Shown piece by piece: positions 35,692 through 44,710 of a DNA stretch of 62,309 nt (positions are counted from its first letter, which is position 1; the number at the start of each line of letters is the position of its first letter). The translations under genes and the position numbers were made by a program. The notes under the pieces were generated by a model. The model was not told where the DNA came from. It saw only the letters and a list, made by a program, of their open reading frames with translations, and ran no database searches. The stretch spans positions 1 to 62,309 of the forward strand of contig CAMAFY010000013.1 of assembly GCA_945833885.1 (NCBI GenBank), in the 5' to 3' direction. This DNA comes from an uncultured Bacteroidales bacterium (lineage in GTDB: Bacteria > Bacteroidota > Bacteroidia > Bacteroidales > Bacteroidaceae).

Positions 35692-36963
35692 TTACCACTC
35701 CACCTCCACTGCCGTGGGGAACAGGCGCAACGGGTCGCCCCAAAGGCGGGCGGATTGGAGCATCACATCGCGCGAAGGCTTCAGACGACCGTGGAACAAG
35801 CGGCGGCCATTGACCATCACCGTCACCGGACGCGACAGGTCTACCAGTTCCTCCGACAGGAAAATCCGCAGACGACCGTGGGCCGCCGGACTGTAAGTGC
35901 GGGAAAAAAGCATCTCGATGTCCCACCATGGGTCCGTAAAGGTCGTAGCATATTCCACGCCTTTCACGCTGAGCGTGACGACATTGTCGGCACCGGCGGA
36001 AAATTCGTAGGACGTTCTGTAAGCATCCGTCTCGGCAAGCACCTGCAAATTGTAGAAGTTGTCGCGCTTTACGCTGTCCACTTCCAGATTTTCCCAAAGG
36101 AAATGCTGCGGTTGTGCCGCACGTCGGTGGCGCGAGAGCCAAGGTGTGGTGGGCGCATAGTCGATGTGGTGGCCACGACCGGGGATGATTTCCACCCGAT
36201 GGTGGTACTCTCCGGGATAAAGTGCGGCGATGCTGTCGAGGGCATTCCGCGTATTCCGCGTCAGGAAGTCGCGATAGAACATCTGGTCCTGCGCTCCCGT
36301 GAGGAAACTGAAGGCAATGTTTCCCAGATTTTCCACAGGTGCGTTCTTCAAAGGTTCGCCACCTGCCATGGGACCTGCCGCAGCAAAGTAGTCGGCATAG
36401 TACGATGCCAGGCGCTGACTGCCGTAGGCTCCCTCGGAAATACCGAAGATATAGAGGCGCGAAGCATCGATGTCGGGACGTGCGAGTGCCCATCTCAGCA
36501 GGTGGTTCCACGCCCAAAGTTTACTCTTTTGCCACCATCTGTACCATTTTCCTTCGTTCGGAATCTGCGGAATGACGTACGCTGAGGGCGAATCTGCAAA
36601 ATATTGCGTCAGTTTCCACCCCGTTTCCCATTCGCTTTCACGCGGTCCCGAACCGTGGAGATACAGGTAACAGGGCCATCCTTCTGCGGGACAAACGCCC
36701 TTCGTTCCGCTGCGGAATTTCATCACGGCATTGGGTTCCAGCGTGTCGGGAAGCGCCCATTCGATGGTCTTTCCCTCGCTCAACGGGGCCATGCTCAGCG
36801 GGGCTAAGGTCTGCGATCGTTGGAGTTCGGCACACCATTCTGCCCATACGCTTTGGCGCATCTCCGCCAAATGTCCGCTACGGTCGGGATAACGCTGGGC
36901 GGAAAGGGGAAGAATCGTTCCCGACAACAGGAACATTGCTATGAGAAGACGGAAGTATATCAT
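35692..36963 (-). CDS. Secreted alpha/beta-hydrolase, esterase-like
   Basis: 423-residue protein with signal peptide (MIYFRLLIAMFLLSGTILPL, cleavage after about 22). An alpha/beta-hydrolase core contains the oxyanion LYLHGSGPRESEWE (about 100-113), nucleophile S176 in GISEGAYG, D226 in GAQDQM and H265/H266 in PGRGHHIDY, a complete Ser-Asp-His set. The C-terminal third (about 330-423) looks like a beta-sandwich rather than part of the fold. It resembles the PHB-depolymerase/CE1-like carbohydrate esterases of Bacteroidales. Acetyl or feruloyl removal from plant polysaccharide fits the GH43 neighbour but is inference. No PUL transporter is beside it. Confidence 0.8.
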   Translation of the reverse strand: MIYFRLLIAMFLLSGTILPLSAQRYPDRSGHLAEMRQSVWAEWCAELQRSQTLAPLSMAPLSEGKTIEWALPDTLEPNAVMKFRSGTKGVCPAEGWPCYLYLHGSGPRESEWETGWKLTQYFADSPSAYVIPQIPNEGKWYRWWQKSKLWAWNHLLRWALARPDIDASRLYIFGISEGAYGSQRLASYYADYFAAAGPMAGGEPLKNAPVENLGNIAFSFLTGAQDQMFYRDFLTRNTRNALDSIAALYPGEYHHRVEIIPGRGHHIDYAPTTPWLSRHRRAAQPQHFLWENLEVDSVKRDNFYNLQVLAETDAYRTSYEFSAGADNVVTLSVKGVEYATTFTDPWWDIEMLFSRTYSPAAHGRLRIFLSEELVDLSRPVTVMVNGRRLFHGRLKPSRDVMLQSARLWGDPLRLFPTAVEVEW

Positions 36964-37432
36964 ACGTTTTTCGGTTTTTCAAAGGGTGATAAGGATATGT
37001 GAAAACGGATTTTTCCGCGTGTTTTCAAAAAGGATGTTCAAAAAATCCGGTCAACGGGTTCCGGGGATTTCCCGCCATCCGGCAAAAGGTGGAAACGGAT
37101 TGGACCGGCCCTTTATATATAAAATAGGAGATTTACTGCATATAAACAGGAGACTTAGCGCATATAAGCAGAGGATTTACAACATACTGCCAGCAGACTT
37201 TCCGCTTTACTGACGGGGAACGCTCACCGCGATATGCGGAACCGTGCAGGAGAAAAGGCGCGGATGGCGGATTGGAGGACGGACGAAGGCGTAAAAATAA
37301 TGCGAAGGATGCTATTCGCGGAACGTCCGTTTTCCCATCTTTCGCATATTGTTTTTCCGTGATTCGTTTGTGCATTTATCCTCGCCGTGCGCTCCGGTCC
37401 CTATCAATCAAGCCCGGAAATGCGCCACGACC
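36964..37432. other. Gap between the esterase and acetyltransferase genes
   Basis: Contains the leader of the esterase gene, a T/A-rich stretch with TTTTCAAA-like repeats (36970-37060), the periodic array at 37122-37209, and about 220 nt of unremarkable sequence up to the acetyltransferase stop codon. Confidence 0.5.
37122..37209. repeat. 22-nt periodic array 10
   Basis: Four units start at 37122, 37144, 37166 and 37188, exactly 22 nt apart. They read AAATAGGAGATTTACTGC, AAACAGGAGACTTAGCGC, AAGCAGAGGATTTACAAC and TGCCAGCAGACTTTCCGC, ending in CATAT or a variant. Confidence 0.9.
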
Positions 37433-38008
37433 TCAACGGCAGACCATACGAAGGTAGTCTTCGCCGAAGATAAAGAGGCGACCTTCCTCGCGGAAACCAA
37501 GGCGCTCGTAGAGACTGCGGGCGACGGTATTGTGGGGATCGCACGACAAAACGGGCAGCAGACCTTCGGCGCGGGCTTGGGAAATGGCGTGTTGAATCAG
37601 GATTTTTCCCAATCCCTGCCCCCGGTTCTCGGGAGCCACGGCCACGGAATCGATGTAATAATCGCCCGCATACGCCTCATCGTCCATCGTTGTGCGGTCG
37701 AAAGTGATGAGATGTTCGAGCAGGTCGAAGGTGATGTGCTGCATCTGGCGGTAGTCCTCGCCGCGATACGCCACCAAGGCTCCGGCAGGACGCCCGTCGG
37801 GAGCGGTGGCCATCATCGTGTTTTTCCACGAATAGAGGGTATCGGTGCGGCGGCAGACCTCCACAATCGCGGCATCGGGCGGCGTCGTTTCGGGATGCTC
37901 CATGACTTCACTGCCGAGGGCTTCCATCACTACCGTGGCGATGAACGGGGCATCCGCCTCAACAGCGGGACGGAGAATAACGTCGGGAACGGAGGGTTTT
38001 GCGGTCAT
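37433..38008 (-). CDS. GNAT-family N-acetyltransferase
   Basis: 191-residue acetyltransferase with the acetyl-CoA-binding motif A, SVAVAPENRGQGLGKILIQHAI (R/QxxGxG/A), and motif B LYERLGFREEGR near the C-terminus. The ATG at 38008 overlaps the TGA stop of the upstream LRR gene (TGATG), so translation is coupled to it; a TTG one codon further up is less likely. Acceptor substrate unknown; GNATs of this size acetylate small molecules or protein N-termini. Being coupled to a secreted surface protein is curious, but GNAT itself has no signal peptide and stays in the cytoplasm. Confidence 0.88.
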   Translation of the reverse strand: MTAKPSVPDVILRPAVEADAPFIATVVMEALGSEVMEHPETTPPDAAIVEVCRRTDTLYSWKNTMMATAPDGRPAGALVAYRGEDYRQMQHITFDLLEHLITFDRTTMDDEAYAGDYYIDSVAVAPENRGQGLGKILIQHAISQARAEGLLPVLSCDPHNTVARSLYERLGFREEGRLFIFGEDYLRMVCR

Positions 38009-39294
38009 CAATCTTGGCTTTTCTTTTCGTTTGATTCATAAATAAAGGCGAATTTCTCCCACATGAACGCCACTTTATAACGGCTCTTGCAGTTGACGGG
38101 GATGTAAAGGTCGACCATCGTGAATTGAAGGTTGGAGAAATTGTCGTAACCCACGGCAGGCGGAGTCTCGCAAAGCAACTCTATCCGGGTGACTTTATTG
38201 CAGTTGTCGAAGGCAAAACTGCCGATGTACGACACATTCCGCCCGATAACGACGCTTTCTAATTGGGTACAGTTGGAAAAACTGCTCTGTCCGATGCTCG
38301 TAACATGGTCACCGATGACCACAGACCTCAACGATCGGCATCCGCGCATCAGGGAACTTCCGATGCTTGTGACGCTGTTCGGGATGACAATAGCGTCAAG
38401 GGCGGTGCAATTCTCAAATGCCGAACCTCCAATGCTCAACAATGAGTCGGGAAGAACAAGGTTGTCGAGGCGCAGACATCCCTCAAAAGCCGAACTGCCA
38501 ATGGTCTTCAAGGTTGCGGGAAGCCGCACTCCGGTGAGTTTCGCACAGGACTCGAAGGCACTGTTGCCAATGCTCTGCAACGAACGTCCCACACTGAGGG
38601 AGGAAAGGCTCAGACATTCCTCAAAGGCACTGTTGCCAATGGTCAGCAAACCTGAGGGAAGATTGACGCTGGGCAGGCGTTGGCAGTTGTGAAATGCGTT
38701 GTGTCCGATGTGTTCGAGCGTGGATGGGAAACTGATATTCCTGAGGTTGCTGCAATATTGAAAGGCATTATTTCCGATAATGCGCAGGGAATTTCCCAGA
38801 CGGACCTGCATCAGGCTGCTACAACCTCGGAAGGCTTCGGTGCCGATGCTCACACATCCGTTGCCGACATTCACATGTGTCAGCCCGTCGCAGTTGCAGA
38901 ACGCGCAGTCATCAATGGTCTCTACGGACAAAGGTAGGTCAATATTTGTCAGACGACGGCAATTAAAAAAAGCATTACTGCCGATACTCTTCACTCCATT
39001 TCCAACACGCACCGACTTCAACGCCCCACAATTATTGAAGGCATTGGCGCCGATTGCCACAACATAAAACGTGCGGTTGCCATATTTCACGACATTCGGA
39101 ATGAGAATGTCCCCAGAATAGAGGGTGGTTCCGTTGAAGTTTTTGTCGCGATAGGTGACCTCTACCGTCAAATCGCTGACAGAAGTGATGTTGTAATATA
39201 GTTTTCCCACCTCGAAATCATAGGCCATCGTGGTGACAGGTGCAAAGATGCCCGCAAGAATCAGCAGGAGCAGGATGGTGTAACGGTGCTTCAT
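38008..39294 (-). CDS. BspA-type leucine-rich-repeat surface protein
   Basis: 428-residue secreted protein. ATG at 39294 begins a signal peptide (MKHRYTILLLLILAGIFAPV). After about 70 residues come some twelve LRR_5/BspA repeats of 23 residues with the pattern LxxIxIPxSVxSIGxSAFxxC, followed by a short C-terminal cap (CETPPAVGYDNF...VDLYIPVNCKSRYKVAFMWEKF). BspA-like proteins in Bacteroidales and trichomonads bind fibronectin or other bacteria; adhesion is therefore a family-based inference. No T9SS C-terminal domain or lipobox was recognised, so the means of surface attachment is unclear. The stop codon overlaps the start codon of the GNAT gene. The 23-residue protein repeats are unrelated to the 22-nt DNA arrays. 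Confidence 0.92.
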   Translation of the reverse strand: MKHRYTILLLLILAGIFAPVTTMAYDFEVGKLYYNITSVSDLTVEVTYRDKNFNGTTLYSGDILIPNVVKYGNRTFYVVAIGANAFNNCGALKSVRVGNGVKSIGSNAFFNCRRLTNIDLPLSVETIDDCAFCNCDGLTHVNVGNGCVSIGTEAFRGCSSLMQVRLGNSLRIIGNNAFQYCSNLRNISFPSTLEHIGHNAFHNCQRLPSVNLPSGLLTIGNSAFEECLSLSSLSVGRSLQSIGNSAFESCAKLTGVRLPATLKTIGSSAFEGCLRLDNLVLPDSLLSIGGSAFENCTALDAIVIPNSVTSIGSSLMRGCRSLRSVVIGDHVTSIGQSSFSNCTQLESVVIGRNVSYIGSFAFDNCNKVTRIELLCETPPAVGYDNFSNLQFTMVDLYIPVNCKSRYKVAFMWEKFAFIYESNEKKSQD

Positions 39295-39378
39295 AGGCAA
39301 GGTTGAAACGGTTGGAAGGTATGGAAAGAGAAGGGATTTCTTTTGATATGAATGGTAATACGTCGCGGATTTGTCAGC

Positions 39379-39532
39379 GTTTCTTGAAACATTTATCAAA
39401 GTTTCTTGAAACATTTACGGGAATTCCTTGAAGCGTATATCCGAGTTTTGTGAAATGTATAGCGGTATTTCTTGAAACGTGAACCGGTATTTCCTGAAAC
39501 GTGTATCAATGTTTCTTGAAACGCATGACGGT
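39379..39532. repeat. 22-nt periodic array 11, entering a coding region
   Basis: Seven units start at 39379, 39401, 39423, 39445, 39467, 39489 and 39511, all exactly 22 nt apart. The core is the palindrome GTTTCTTGAAAC or a variant, then ATTTATC or similar. The last unit (39511-39532) lies inside the neighbouring lipoprotein gene and encodes its final residues MRFKKH. Confidence 0.95.
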
Positions 39533-39985
39533 GTTGTCGCGGCCTTCTATGAGGAGCGAGGAGGCGGAAAGACGGAGAATTTTCAGCCTACCATCGTCGG
39601 GAATGGCAAAATCCTTTGGCAATTCGCTGAAAGGGATGGGAGTATCGTGGCTGCCATCACTACCAAACGCGGCGGTAAGTTGGAGGATGTCCTCGGAACG
39701 GACAAAGGAAAGGAAATAATAGACATACGGTTCGTTGTCCGAAGTTTTGAGAAGCCGCCGGATTTGTATGACCTCACAACGCACACCCCACGACAGACTT
39801 TGGGGACGAGGTCCGGCATCCGTAGCGGAATTGGTGCTGACGACCTCCTCGAAAAGCCAGTATCCGCCAAAATCACCATTGTCGTCCACCTTGTCGCAAC
39901 CAAGCAAACTTGGCAGCAGACACAGCAGGAACATGGGAATTATGCGGAGAGCGCGATGGAATATCTTATGTTTAAATGATGACAT
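39506..39985 (-). CDS. Small lipoprotein, lipocalin-like, uncharacterised
   Basis: 159-residue lipoprotein with signal and lipobox (LLPSLLGC, Cys30). The mature part (GGYWLFEEVV... YYFLSFVRSEDILQL ... LKILRLSASSLLIEGRDNTVMRFKKH) has the strand pattern of small Bacteroidales lipocalin-like proteins (similar to DUF4847), in which W-x-L near the start and a L-x-L-x3-SLLIEG strand near the end recur. Function unknown. Its last six codons coincide with a 22-nt repeat unit. Both sides of the gene are flanked by repeat arrays. It seems to be a single-gene transcript. Confidence 0.72.
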   Translation of the reverse strand: MSSFKHKIFHRALRIIPMFLLCLLPSLLGCDKVDDNGDFGGYWLFEEVVSTNSATDAGPRPQSLSWGVRCEVIQIRRLLKTSDNEPYVYYFLSFVRSEDILQLTAAFGSDGSHDTPIPFSELPKDFAIPDDGRLKILRLSASSLLIEGRDNTVMRFKKH

Positions 39986-39988
39986 GAC

Positions 39989-40170
39989 GCTGTTTTGATG
40001 GCGAAGTAACGATATTTTTGGAAACGTTTTGACGGCGTTTCGATGACGATGCTATGCTGTTTTGAAAACGTATTGACGGCATTTCAGTGGCAATGCTATG
40101 CTGTTTTGAAAACGTTTTGACGGCATTTCGATGGCAATGCAGTATTGTTTCGATGACGATGGTGCGGGAT
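39989..40170. repeat. 22-nt periodic array 12
   Basis: Eight units of 22 nt alternate between two types, GCTGTTTTGAAAACG and CGGCATTTCGATGGCAATGC. GCTGTTTTGA starts at 39989, 40056 and 40100; CGGCATTTC (or CGGCGTTTC) at 40033, 40077 and 40121, giving a 44-nt higher period. It fills the whole gap from the start codon of the small lipoprotein gene to the stop codon of the Wzi-like gene. Confidence 0.92.
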
Positions 40171-40173
40171 ATC

Positions 40174-41709
40174 TTATTTGAATATCAAACCCCGACGGCA
40201 GATTGTAAAGGTGGCTCCGGTGGAATTGCCGAGGATATCGCCATAATGTCCTGCAAGCGCCACCTTGAAATTCCATGCTTTCTGCCGCGCCGGCGTGTAA
40301 TTCACCTCTGCCATCCAGGATGTCTGGTGCAAAGGTCCCACGGGAGCGTCGTAAAGTCCAAAGGATTTCTGGTGGGAGACCAACGCCCGCCACTGCAACC
40401 CCGGCATTGGCTCACCGGAAAGTCCGAGATGATGCGCCACAATGCGGCTGTGGTAGGTGAAAATCTTGCCACCATGCACCCAATCTGTGGCAGCGTCGCC
40501 GTTATATGCCGGACTTACGATGAAAGGATTCCCCATAACCATACCCCAATGTTGGTAGCATCCGTAAAGATGATGGTTGTAATAGTTGTCGGAACCCGAA
40601 ATCTGGACAGGAAGTTCGGAAGTCGCATCGTGATACACCGGACCGCTTTGGTCGGAAGTGTGGATGAATTCGTAGACGACACCGTTGACGACGCGGTTTT
40701 TCGGCGGCTTAACTTCAAAACCGAGCAGCATATCGTGCCACCCGTATTGGATGAACATCTGCGAATGGTCCTCGAAATAATGGTCGAGATACGCCCTTGC
40801 CATCCAGTTATCGTCCGTCCAGTCGAGGCTGAGCACCCACGAACCGAGTTGGTTGCCCTGAACATTGGCATAATCATCACCGTCGTTGACGTCGCTTCCT
40901 CCGGGAATCAGGGCCTGCCAAAAGGCTTTTATACCCGTAGACATCTGCACTTTCTGCGCAATGTCCTGCGAACTTCCCTGGCGTTGCCGCACATTCCACA
41001 CCTCACCTCCGAACTGTGCCACCATTTCCAGGCCCAAAGTGAAGGAAAGAGGGAAACGTTGAGGGTCGCCGAACCGGAAATAGGCGGCTTTACTGTGGTA
41101 AAGCGTGCGCCGGGCAAAGGCGTTTTCCGTCTGATTGCGCCCACCTGCAAAGTCCTCAGACCAATGTCCGTCGGTCAGCATTCCGTAGGAAATATGCGCT
41201 TTCAGCCACACCATTCGGGCATGACGCGAGATGTTTTTCCATTCAGGTATCGCCAAACGCAACTGAGGAACCGGACGTGCGTTATGCGAAAACGTCATTC
41301 CACCCGAGGAAAGTGTGTCGTTTTTCTGCTCCATATTCAGTTCGCGGCTACCTGCAGTAAGGCGAAATCCACGGTATTCCACGGCAGCGTAGTACTGTTG
41401 TGGAACAAAAAGAGATGGCATCCCCGCAGCAACCGCCAGGTCAACGCCGTATCCGAAGCGCCAAAGTCGCAGGCTGTCGTTGTCGATGCTCCGCTCAATG
41501 CCTCCTCGGACATAGCCAAAATGGGGCTCCGCAGCGGAAAGTCCGTGGCGTCCTGCCGTCAACCATTGGGGCGCGAACCGTCCTGTCGAGGTCGTAGCGG
41601 CGACCTCCGCATGGTATTCCATGCCGCTTTTCAGCGACGTCTGCTGTGCCCTCATGGTAGCGAATGGGAACAATAAGGCTGAATATAGGGTGAAAAAAAA
41701 TAATTTCAT
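40174..41709 (-). CDS. Capsule-assembly Wzi-family outer-membrane beta-barrel protein
   Basis: 511-residue protein of the Caps_assemb_Wzi family. ATG at 41709 opens a signal peptide (MKLFFFTLYSALLFPFATM). The rest is barrel-like with alternating strands and recognisable family segments such as FAPQWLTAGRHGLSAAEPHFGYVRGGIER, GFRLTAGSRELNMEQ and NWMARAYLDHYFEDHSQMFIQYGWHD. In E. coli Wzi is an outer-membrane lectin that anchors group 1 capsule; Bacteroidales relatives are common near capsule or exopolysaccharide genes. It is next to an SLBB exporter in the same orientation, the gap being 270 nt and holding a repeat array. A role in holding or assembling surface polysaccharide is inferred. Confidence 0.85.
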   Translation of the reverse strand: MKLFFFTLYSALLFPFATMRAQQTSLKSGMEYHAEVAATTSTGRFAPQWLTAGRHGLSAAEPHFGYVRGGIERSIDNDSLRLWRFGYGVDLAVAAGMPSLFVPQQYYAAVEYRGFRLTAGSRELNMEQKNDTLSSGGMTFSHNARPVPQLRLAIPEWKNISRHARMVWLKAHISYGMLTDGHWSEDFAGGRNQTENAFARRTLYHSKAAYFRFGDPQRFPLSFTLGLEMVAQFGGEVWNVRQRQGSSQDIAQKVQMSTGIKAFWQALIPGGSDVNDGDDYANVQGNQLGSWVLSLDWTDDNWMARAYLDHYFEDHSQMFIQYGWHDMLLGFEVKPPKNRVVNGVVYEFIHTSDQSGPVYHDATSELPVQISGSDNYYNHHLYGCYQHWGMVMGNPFIVSPAYNGDAATDWVHGGKIFTYHSRIVAHHLGLSGEPMPGLQWRALVSHQKSFGLYDAPVGPLHQTSWMAEVNYTPARQKAWNFKVALAGHYGDILGNSTGATFTICRRGLIFK

Positions 41710-41835
41710 AAGATTTTTTTGAGGCAATTCACGTCATCGGGGCTTCCTCATCCCCACGTTGTGCCAGTTCCCGTGCGGCACGCCGTACCACCCGTTCCGG
41801 CAGTCCTGACCTGCTACTGCAGTGCATTTTCCGAG

Positions 41836-41967
41836 AATGTTCAGAACATCTTTCAAGAAAGTGCGGTACTTTTTCCTACAAAGTACGGAACTTTATGTGA
41901 GAAAGTGCGGTACTTTATTCAACAAAGTGCGGAACATTCTTCAGGCATCTGCGAAACTATTCCGGGT
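41836..41967. repeat. 22-nt periodic array 13 (AAAGTGCGG type)
   Basis: Clear units start at 41858, 41880, 41902 and 41924, exactly 22 nt apart: AAAGTGCGGTACTTT, AAAGTACGGAACTTT, AAAGTGCGGTACTTT and AAAGTGCGGAACATT. Eroded units flank them at 41836 and 41946. The array ends 13 nt before the stop codon of the SLBB exporter gene. Confidence 0.95.
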
Positions 41968-41979
41968 AACGTTCCGGCA

Positions 41980-44391
41980 CTACTTCAATGCCGTTACGAG
42001 CACTGCCGCCACGGTTGCCAAGGCTGTAGTCACAGAGAGCGTAGTGGCGAGGCTCTTTGTATTGTTGCGGCGATGGCGTGTTGGCACAACAATCTCGCAA
42101 CCCGGTTGGATTTTGCTCTTCGATGCGCGGGACACCGCCCCGTTATTATAGATAATATATGCCTTACGCGACAAAGCATTGGAAGAATATCCCCCTGCTT
42201 GGTTGATATAATATCCCAATCCGCGGCCAGGTGCATAGGTGATTGTGTTGGGATGTAGGACCTCTCCGCTGATAGTCACCGTACTTGAATGCTGGGGCAC
42301 GACAATTTCATCCCCGTCGCGCAACACAATGTCGTCCACACTACCGGGATTTTCCACCGCAGCACCGAGGTCGATAGCGACATTGTAGGTCTCTGACTGG
42401 TTAATGACGGAGATATTGAGCGAATCTCCCGAATGAATCGACCGTTCGATGAGGGTCTTTCGGCGCAAAAGTTCCTCTTCGTTCATCTTTCTTACAAGAC
42501 GTGCGTCGGCCATACTTGCACGTGAAGTGAAACCTCCCGTACGTTTCATGACATCAGATAGGCGTTCTTCGTCGCTTGTCAGCACATATCGACCCGCCAA
42601 ATTCACCTCTCCGCGGACAAACACCGAACGTTGGTCATTGTAATCAGCGTGACGCCGTACAAAAACCTCGTCATAAGGTTGCAGGCGAAAGCCGCTGATG
42701 TGTAGGGGGGATGCCGCATTTCCAGCATCGGCATGCAGGACATAGACCATGGCTTCGCGGTCGTCTCCGGCATTTTCCGCAGCACTTTCGCCCCTCACAC
42801 GGCGTGCCACCTCAATTCCTTGCAGCGATGCCGTCTCCAAAAGTCCGCCTGCCAGGGTGATAAGGTCCATGGCCGTCATGTTTTCCGCAAAGGAAAAATC
42901 GCCAGGTTCCGCAACTTCACCCTCAATGGTCAGGAATCGTCGCTCGTTTCTCTGCTTTTGCGAGGCAATGGTCAGTTCATCGGCACTGCGAAGTGTGATG
43001 TCCGGCTTGGTTCCTCCCAAGATGGCGTCAAGGTCCACCCCAATCGCCTCATGGGTTCCGTCGTCCTTCAAACGGAGCAGTACGGCATGTTCGCGCACGG
43101 CCTCCGGCAAAAGTCCGCCAGCCTGCGTGATAAGTGCGAGTACACCTTCCGTATTTTCGTTGATTTCATACCGGCCCGGACGCACAACAGCACCCTTGAT
43201 TTCAGCCATATTCACAAAATGTGTGACCGAACTGTCCGCGGTAATGACGTCGCCATCTGCGAGAAGAAAGGTATGGAAATCATCGGACGAGGGGGTGAAG
43301 ACCATGCGCTGGCTGTCGACACGACGCTCCACTCTGAGCGACGAACGATGGGCGTTTTCGGTGAACATTCCCGCGGCTTCGAGCACCTGTTGCAGACTTT
43401 CGCCAGCCCGCACCTCGTACCACATTGGGCGTTTCACCGCACCCCGCATCTCCACCAGTTGCTCATAGGGTCCGACAATGATGACGTCGCCGTCGCGAAG
43501 CATGATGTTTCCCGTCAGACGACCGTGAAGAATGTAGTCATAAATGTCGACATTAGCGACAATTCTTCCGCCTCGCATCACTTTTATGCCGCGCATCGTA
43601 CCGATTTCTCCCACACCTCCGGCCATATACAGGGCATGAAAGACGGTGGCAAAGGCACTTAGGGTGTAACTTCCCGGCACTTCGACCTCGCCCATGACGT
43701 GGATTCCGATGCTACGTGTCTGTCCTACGCTCACGCTCACCGTACTTCCGCTGTAAAAGGGCGAAAGTCGGGAGGTCAGCGTGCGGCGTGCGGTGGCCAA
43801 TGACTGCCCTGCCAGTGCCAGAGGTCCCGTAAGATCGAGCAGGATAGTGCCCTCCGGCGATATGGTATGTCGCGAGGAATGATGGCTGGAACCGTTGACA
43901 TTGATCAGGATTTCATCGCCAGGACCGAGGACATATTCGCTGGAAACGGCGACATTGACGTTAGGTTCGAAACTGAGCATCCGCGAACGGAAGATGTCAT
44001 GTCCGAAGATTTTGCGCTGTTCTTCAGCGTCCTTGCTTTCAAGACCTGCGCTCTCCGTGTTTTCGAGGCTGTATTCCTCGCCGTTGTTCAGCCTTGTCAC
44101 CTCGTCAGGCTCGGCGTTTTCTTTGTTGATTCTTGAATTTTTCTGCTCCAAGGTCAGTTTTTCCATGTTGCGTTGTATGCGTTGCAACTGGTCGGCTGTG
44201 GCACCTTTTGCCAGCAACTCATTGGCAATCGCCTCGGCTTTCGCGCCTTGTTCATGGCGCTGACGGATGTATTCCGTCATCTGAATGTCGGTCAACCGCT
44301 GTGCAAACGCGGGCATCGCTGCGGTCATCATCGCGAAAACCAGCAGAAACGGCAACAATCGTAGATATTTTTGCGCTTTTGTCATTGTCAT
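41980..44391 (-). CDS. SLBB-domain polysaccharide export protein (Wza-like)
   Basis: 803-residue outer-membrane exporter of the polysaccharide biosynthesis/export family. Signal peptide (about 1-30, ...MMTAAMPAFAQ), a helical N-terminal region with short coiled coil (about 35-100), the Poly_export domain (YVLGPGDEILINVNGSSHHS about 151-170; SPEGTILLDLTGPLALAG), then five or six SLBB domains (for example IHVMGEVEVPGSYTLSAFAT, EMRGAVKRPMWYEVRAG, VRGEVNLAGRYVLTS, ISGEVLHPNTITYAPG). It ends in a hydrophobic segment (LATTLSVTTALATVAAVLVT) suited to crossing the outer membrane. Twice the size of E. coli Wza, as is usual in Bacteroidetes. The inner-membrane partner kinase (Wzc) is not in the window. 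Confidence 0.92.
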   Translation of the reverse strand: MTMTKAQKYLRLLPFLLVFAMMTAAMPAFAQRLTDIQMTEYIRQRHEQGAKAEAIANELLAKGATADQLQRIQRNMEKLTLEQKNSRINKENAEPDEVTRLNNGEEYSLENTESAGLESKDAEEQRKIFGHDIFRSRMLSFEPNVNVAVSSEYVLGPGDEILINVNGSSHHSSRHTISPEGTILLDLTGPLALAGQSLATARRTLTSRLSPFYSGSTVSVSVGQTRSIGIHVMGEVEVPGSYTLSAFATVFHALYMAGGVGEIGTMRGIKVMRGGRIVANVDIYDYILHGRLTGNIMLRDGDVIIVGPYEQLVEMRGAVKRPMWYEVRAGESLQQVLEAAGMFTENAHRSSLRVERRVDSQRMVFTPSSDDFHTFLLADGDVITADSSVTHFVNMAEIKGAVVRPGRYEINENTEGVLALITQAGGLLPEAVREHAVLLRLKDDGTHEAIGVDLDAILGGTKPDITLRSADELTIASQKQRNERRFLTIEGEVAEPGDFSFAENMTAMDLITLAGGLLETASLQGIEVARRVRGESAAENAGDDREAMVYVLHADAGNAASPLHISGFRLQPYDEVFVRRHADYNDQRSVFVRGEVNLAGRYVLTSDEERLSDVMKRTGGFTSRASMADARLVRKMNEEELLRRKTLIERSIHSGDSLNISVINQSETYNVAIDLGAAVENPGSVDDIVLRDGDEIVVPQHSSTVTISGEVLHPNTITYAPGRGLGYYINQAGGYSSNALSRKAYIIYNNGAVSRASKSKIQPGCEIVVPTRHRRNNTKSLATTLSVTTALATVAAVLVTALK

Positions 44392-44576
44392 TCAATGTGT
44401 GCTTTTGCGTATAAAAACGTCGGATTTCCGTGCTCGCCCTTATGGAAAACCTGTCGGGTCCGCACTGTTTCACCACAACATTGCGGCATATCGGGGAAAC
44501 GTTTCCAGGACTTTCCGCCCGTCGTTCCAACGATATGCGGCATGTTTACCGATGGTTTTTACACAGTTTATGTGCG

Positions 44577-44584
44577 CAAATTTA
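44577..44584 (-). promoter_or_regulatory. Candidate -7 box of the SLBB exporter gene
   Basis: The minus strand reads TAAATTTG at 44584-44577, matching the consensus, about 180 nt before the start codon. A T-rich stretch stands where a -33 element would be. Confidence 0.5.
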
Positions 44585-44702
44585 ATATAAAACCATAAAA
44601 AAAGGGCGAAAATGCAGATGTTTTTTCTATTTTTTAAGCGTTTACGCCCCACTTCGTGCCGTTTTATGCCGTAGGTTTCGTGATTATCCACGTCGTTTTT
44701 TC

Positions 44703-44710
44703 TATCTTTG
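44703..44710 (+). promoter_or_regulatory. Candidate -7 box of the glycosyltransferase gene
   Basis: TATCTTTG at 44703-44710 matches the Bacteroidetes -7 consensus; no proper -33 TTTG at about 20 nt. The leader to the ATG at 44972 would be some 255 nt. Confidence 0.45.

Noticed and set aside
38008..39294. Link between the 23-residue LRR protein repeats and the 22-nt DNA arrays
   Set aside because: The protein repeat is 69 nt long at DNA level, not a multiple of 22, and is explained by the LRR_5 fold.
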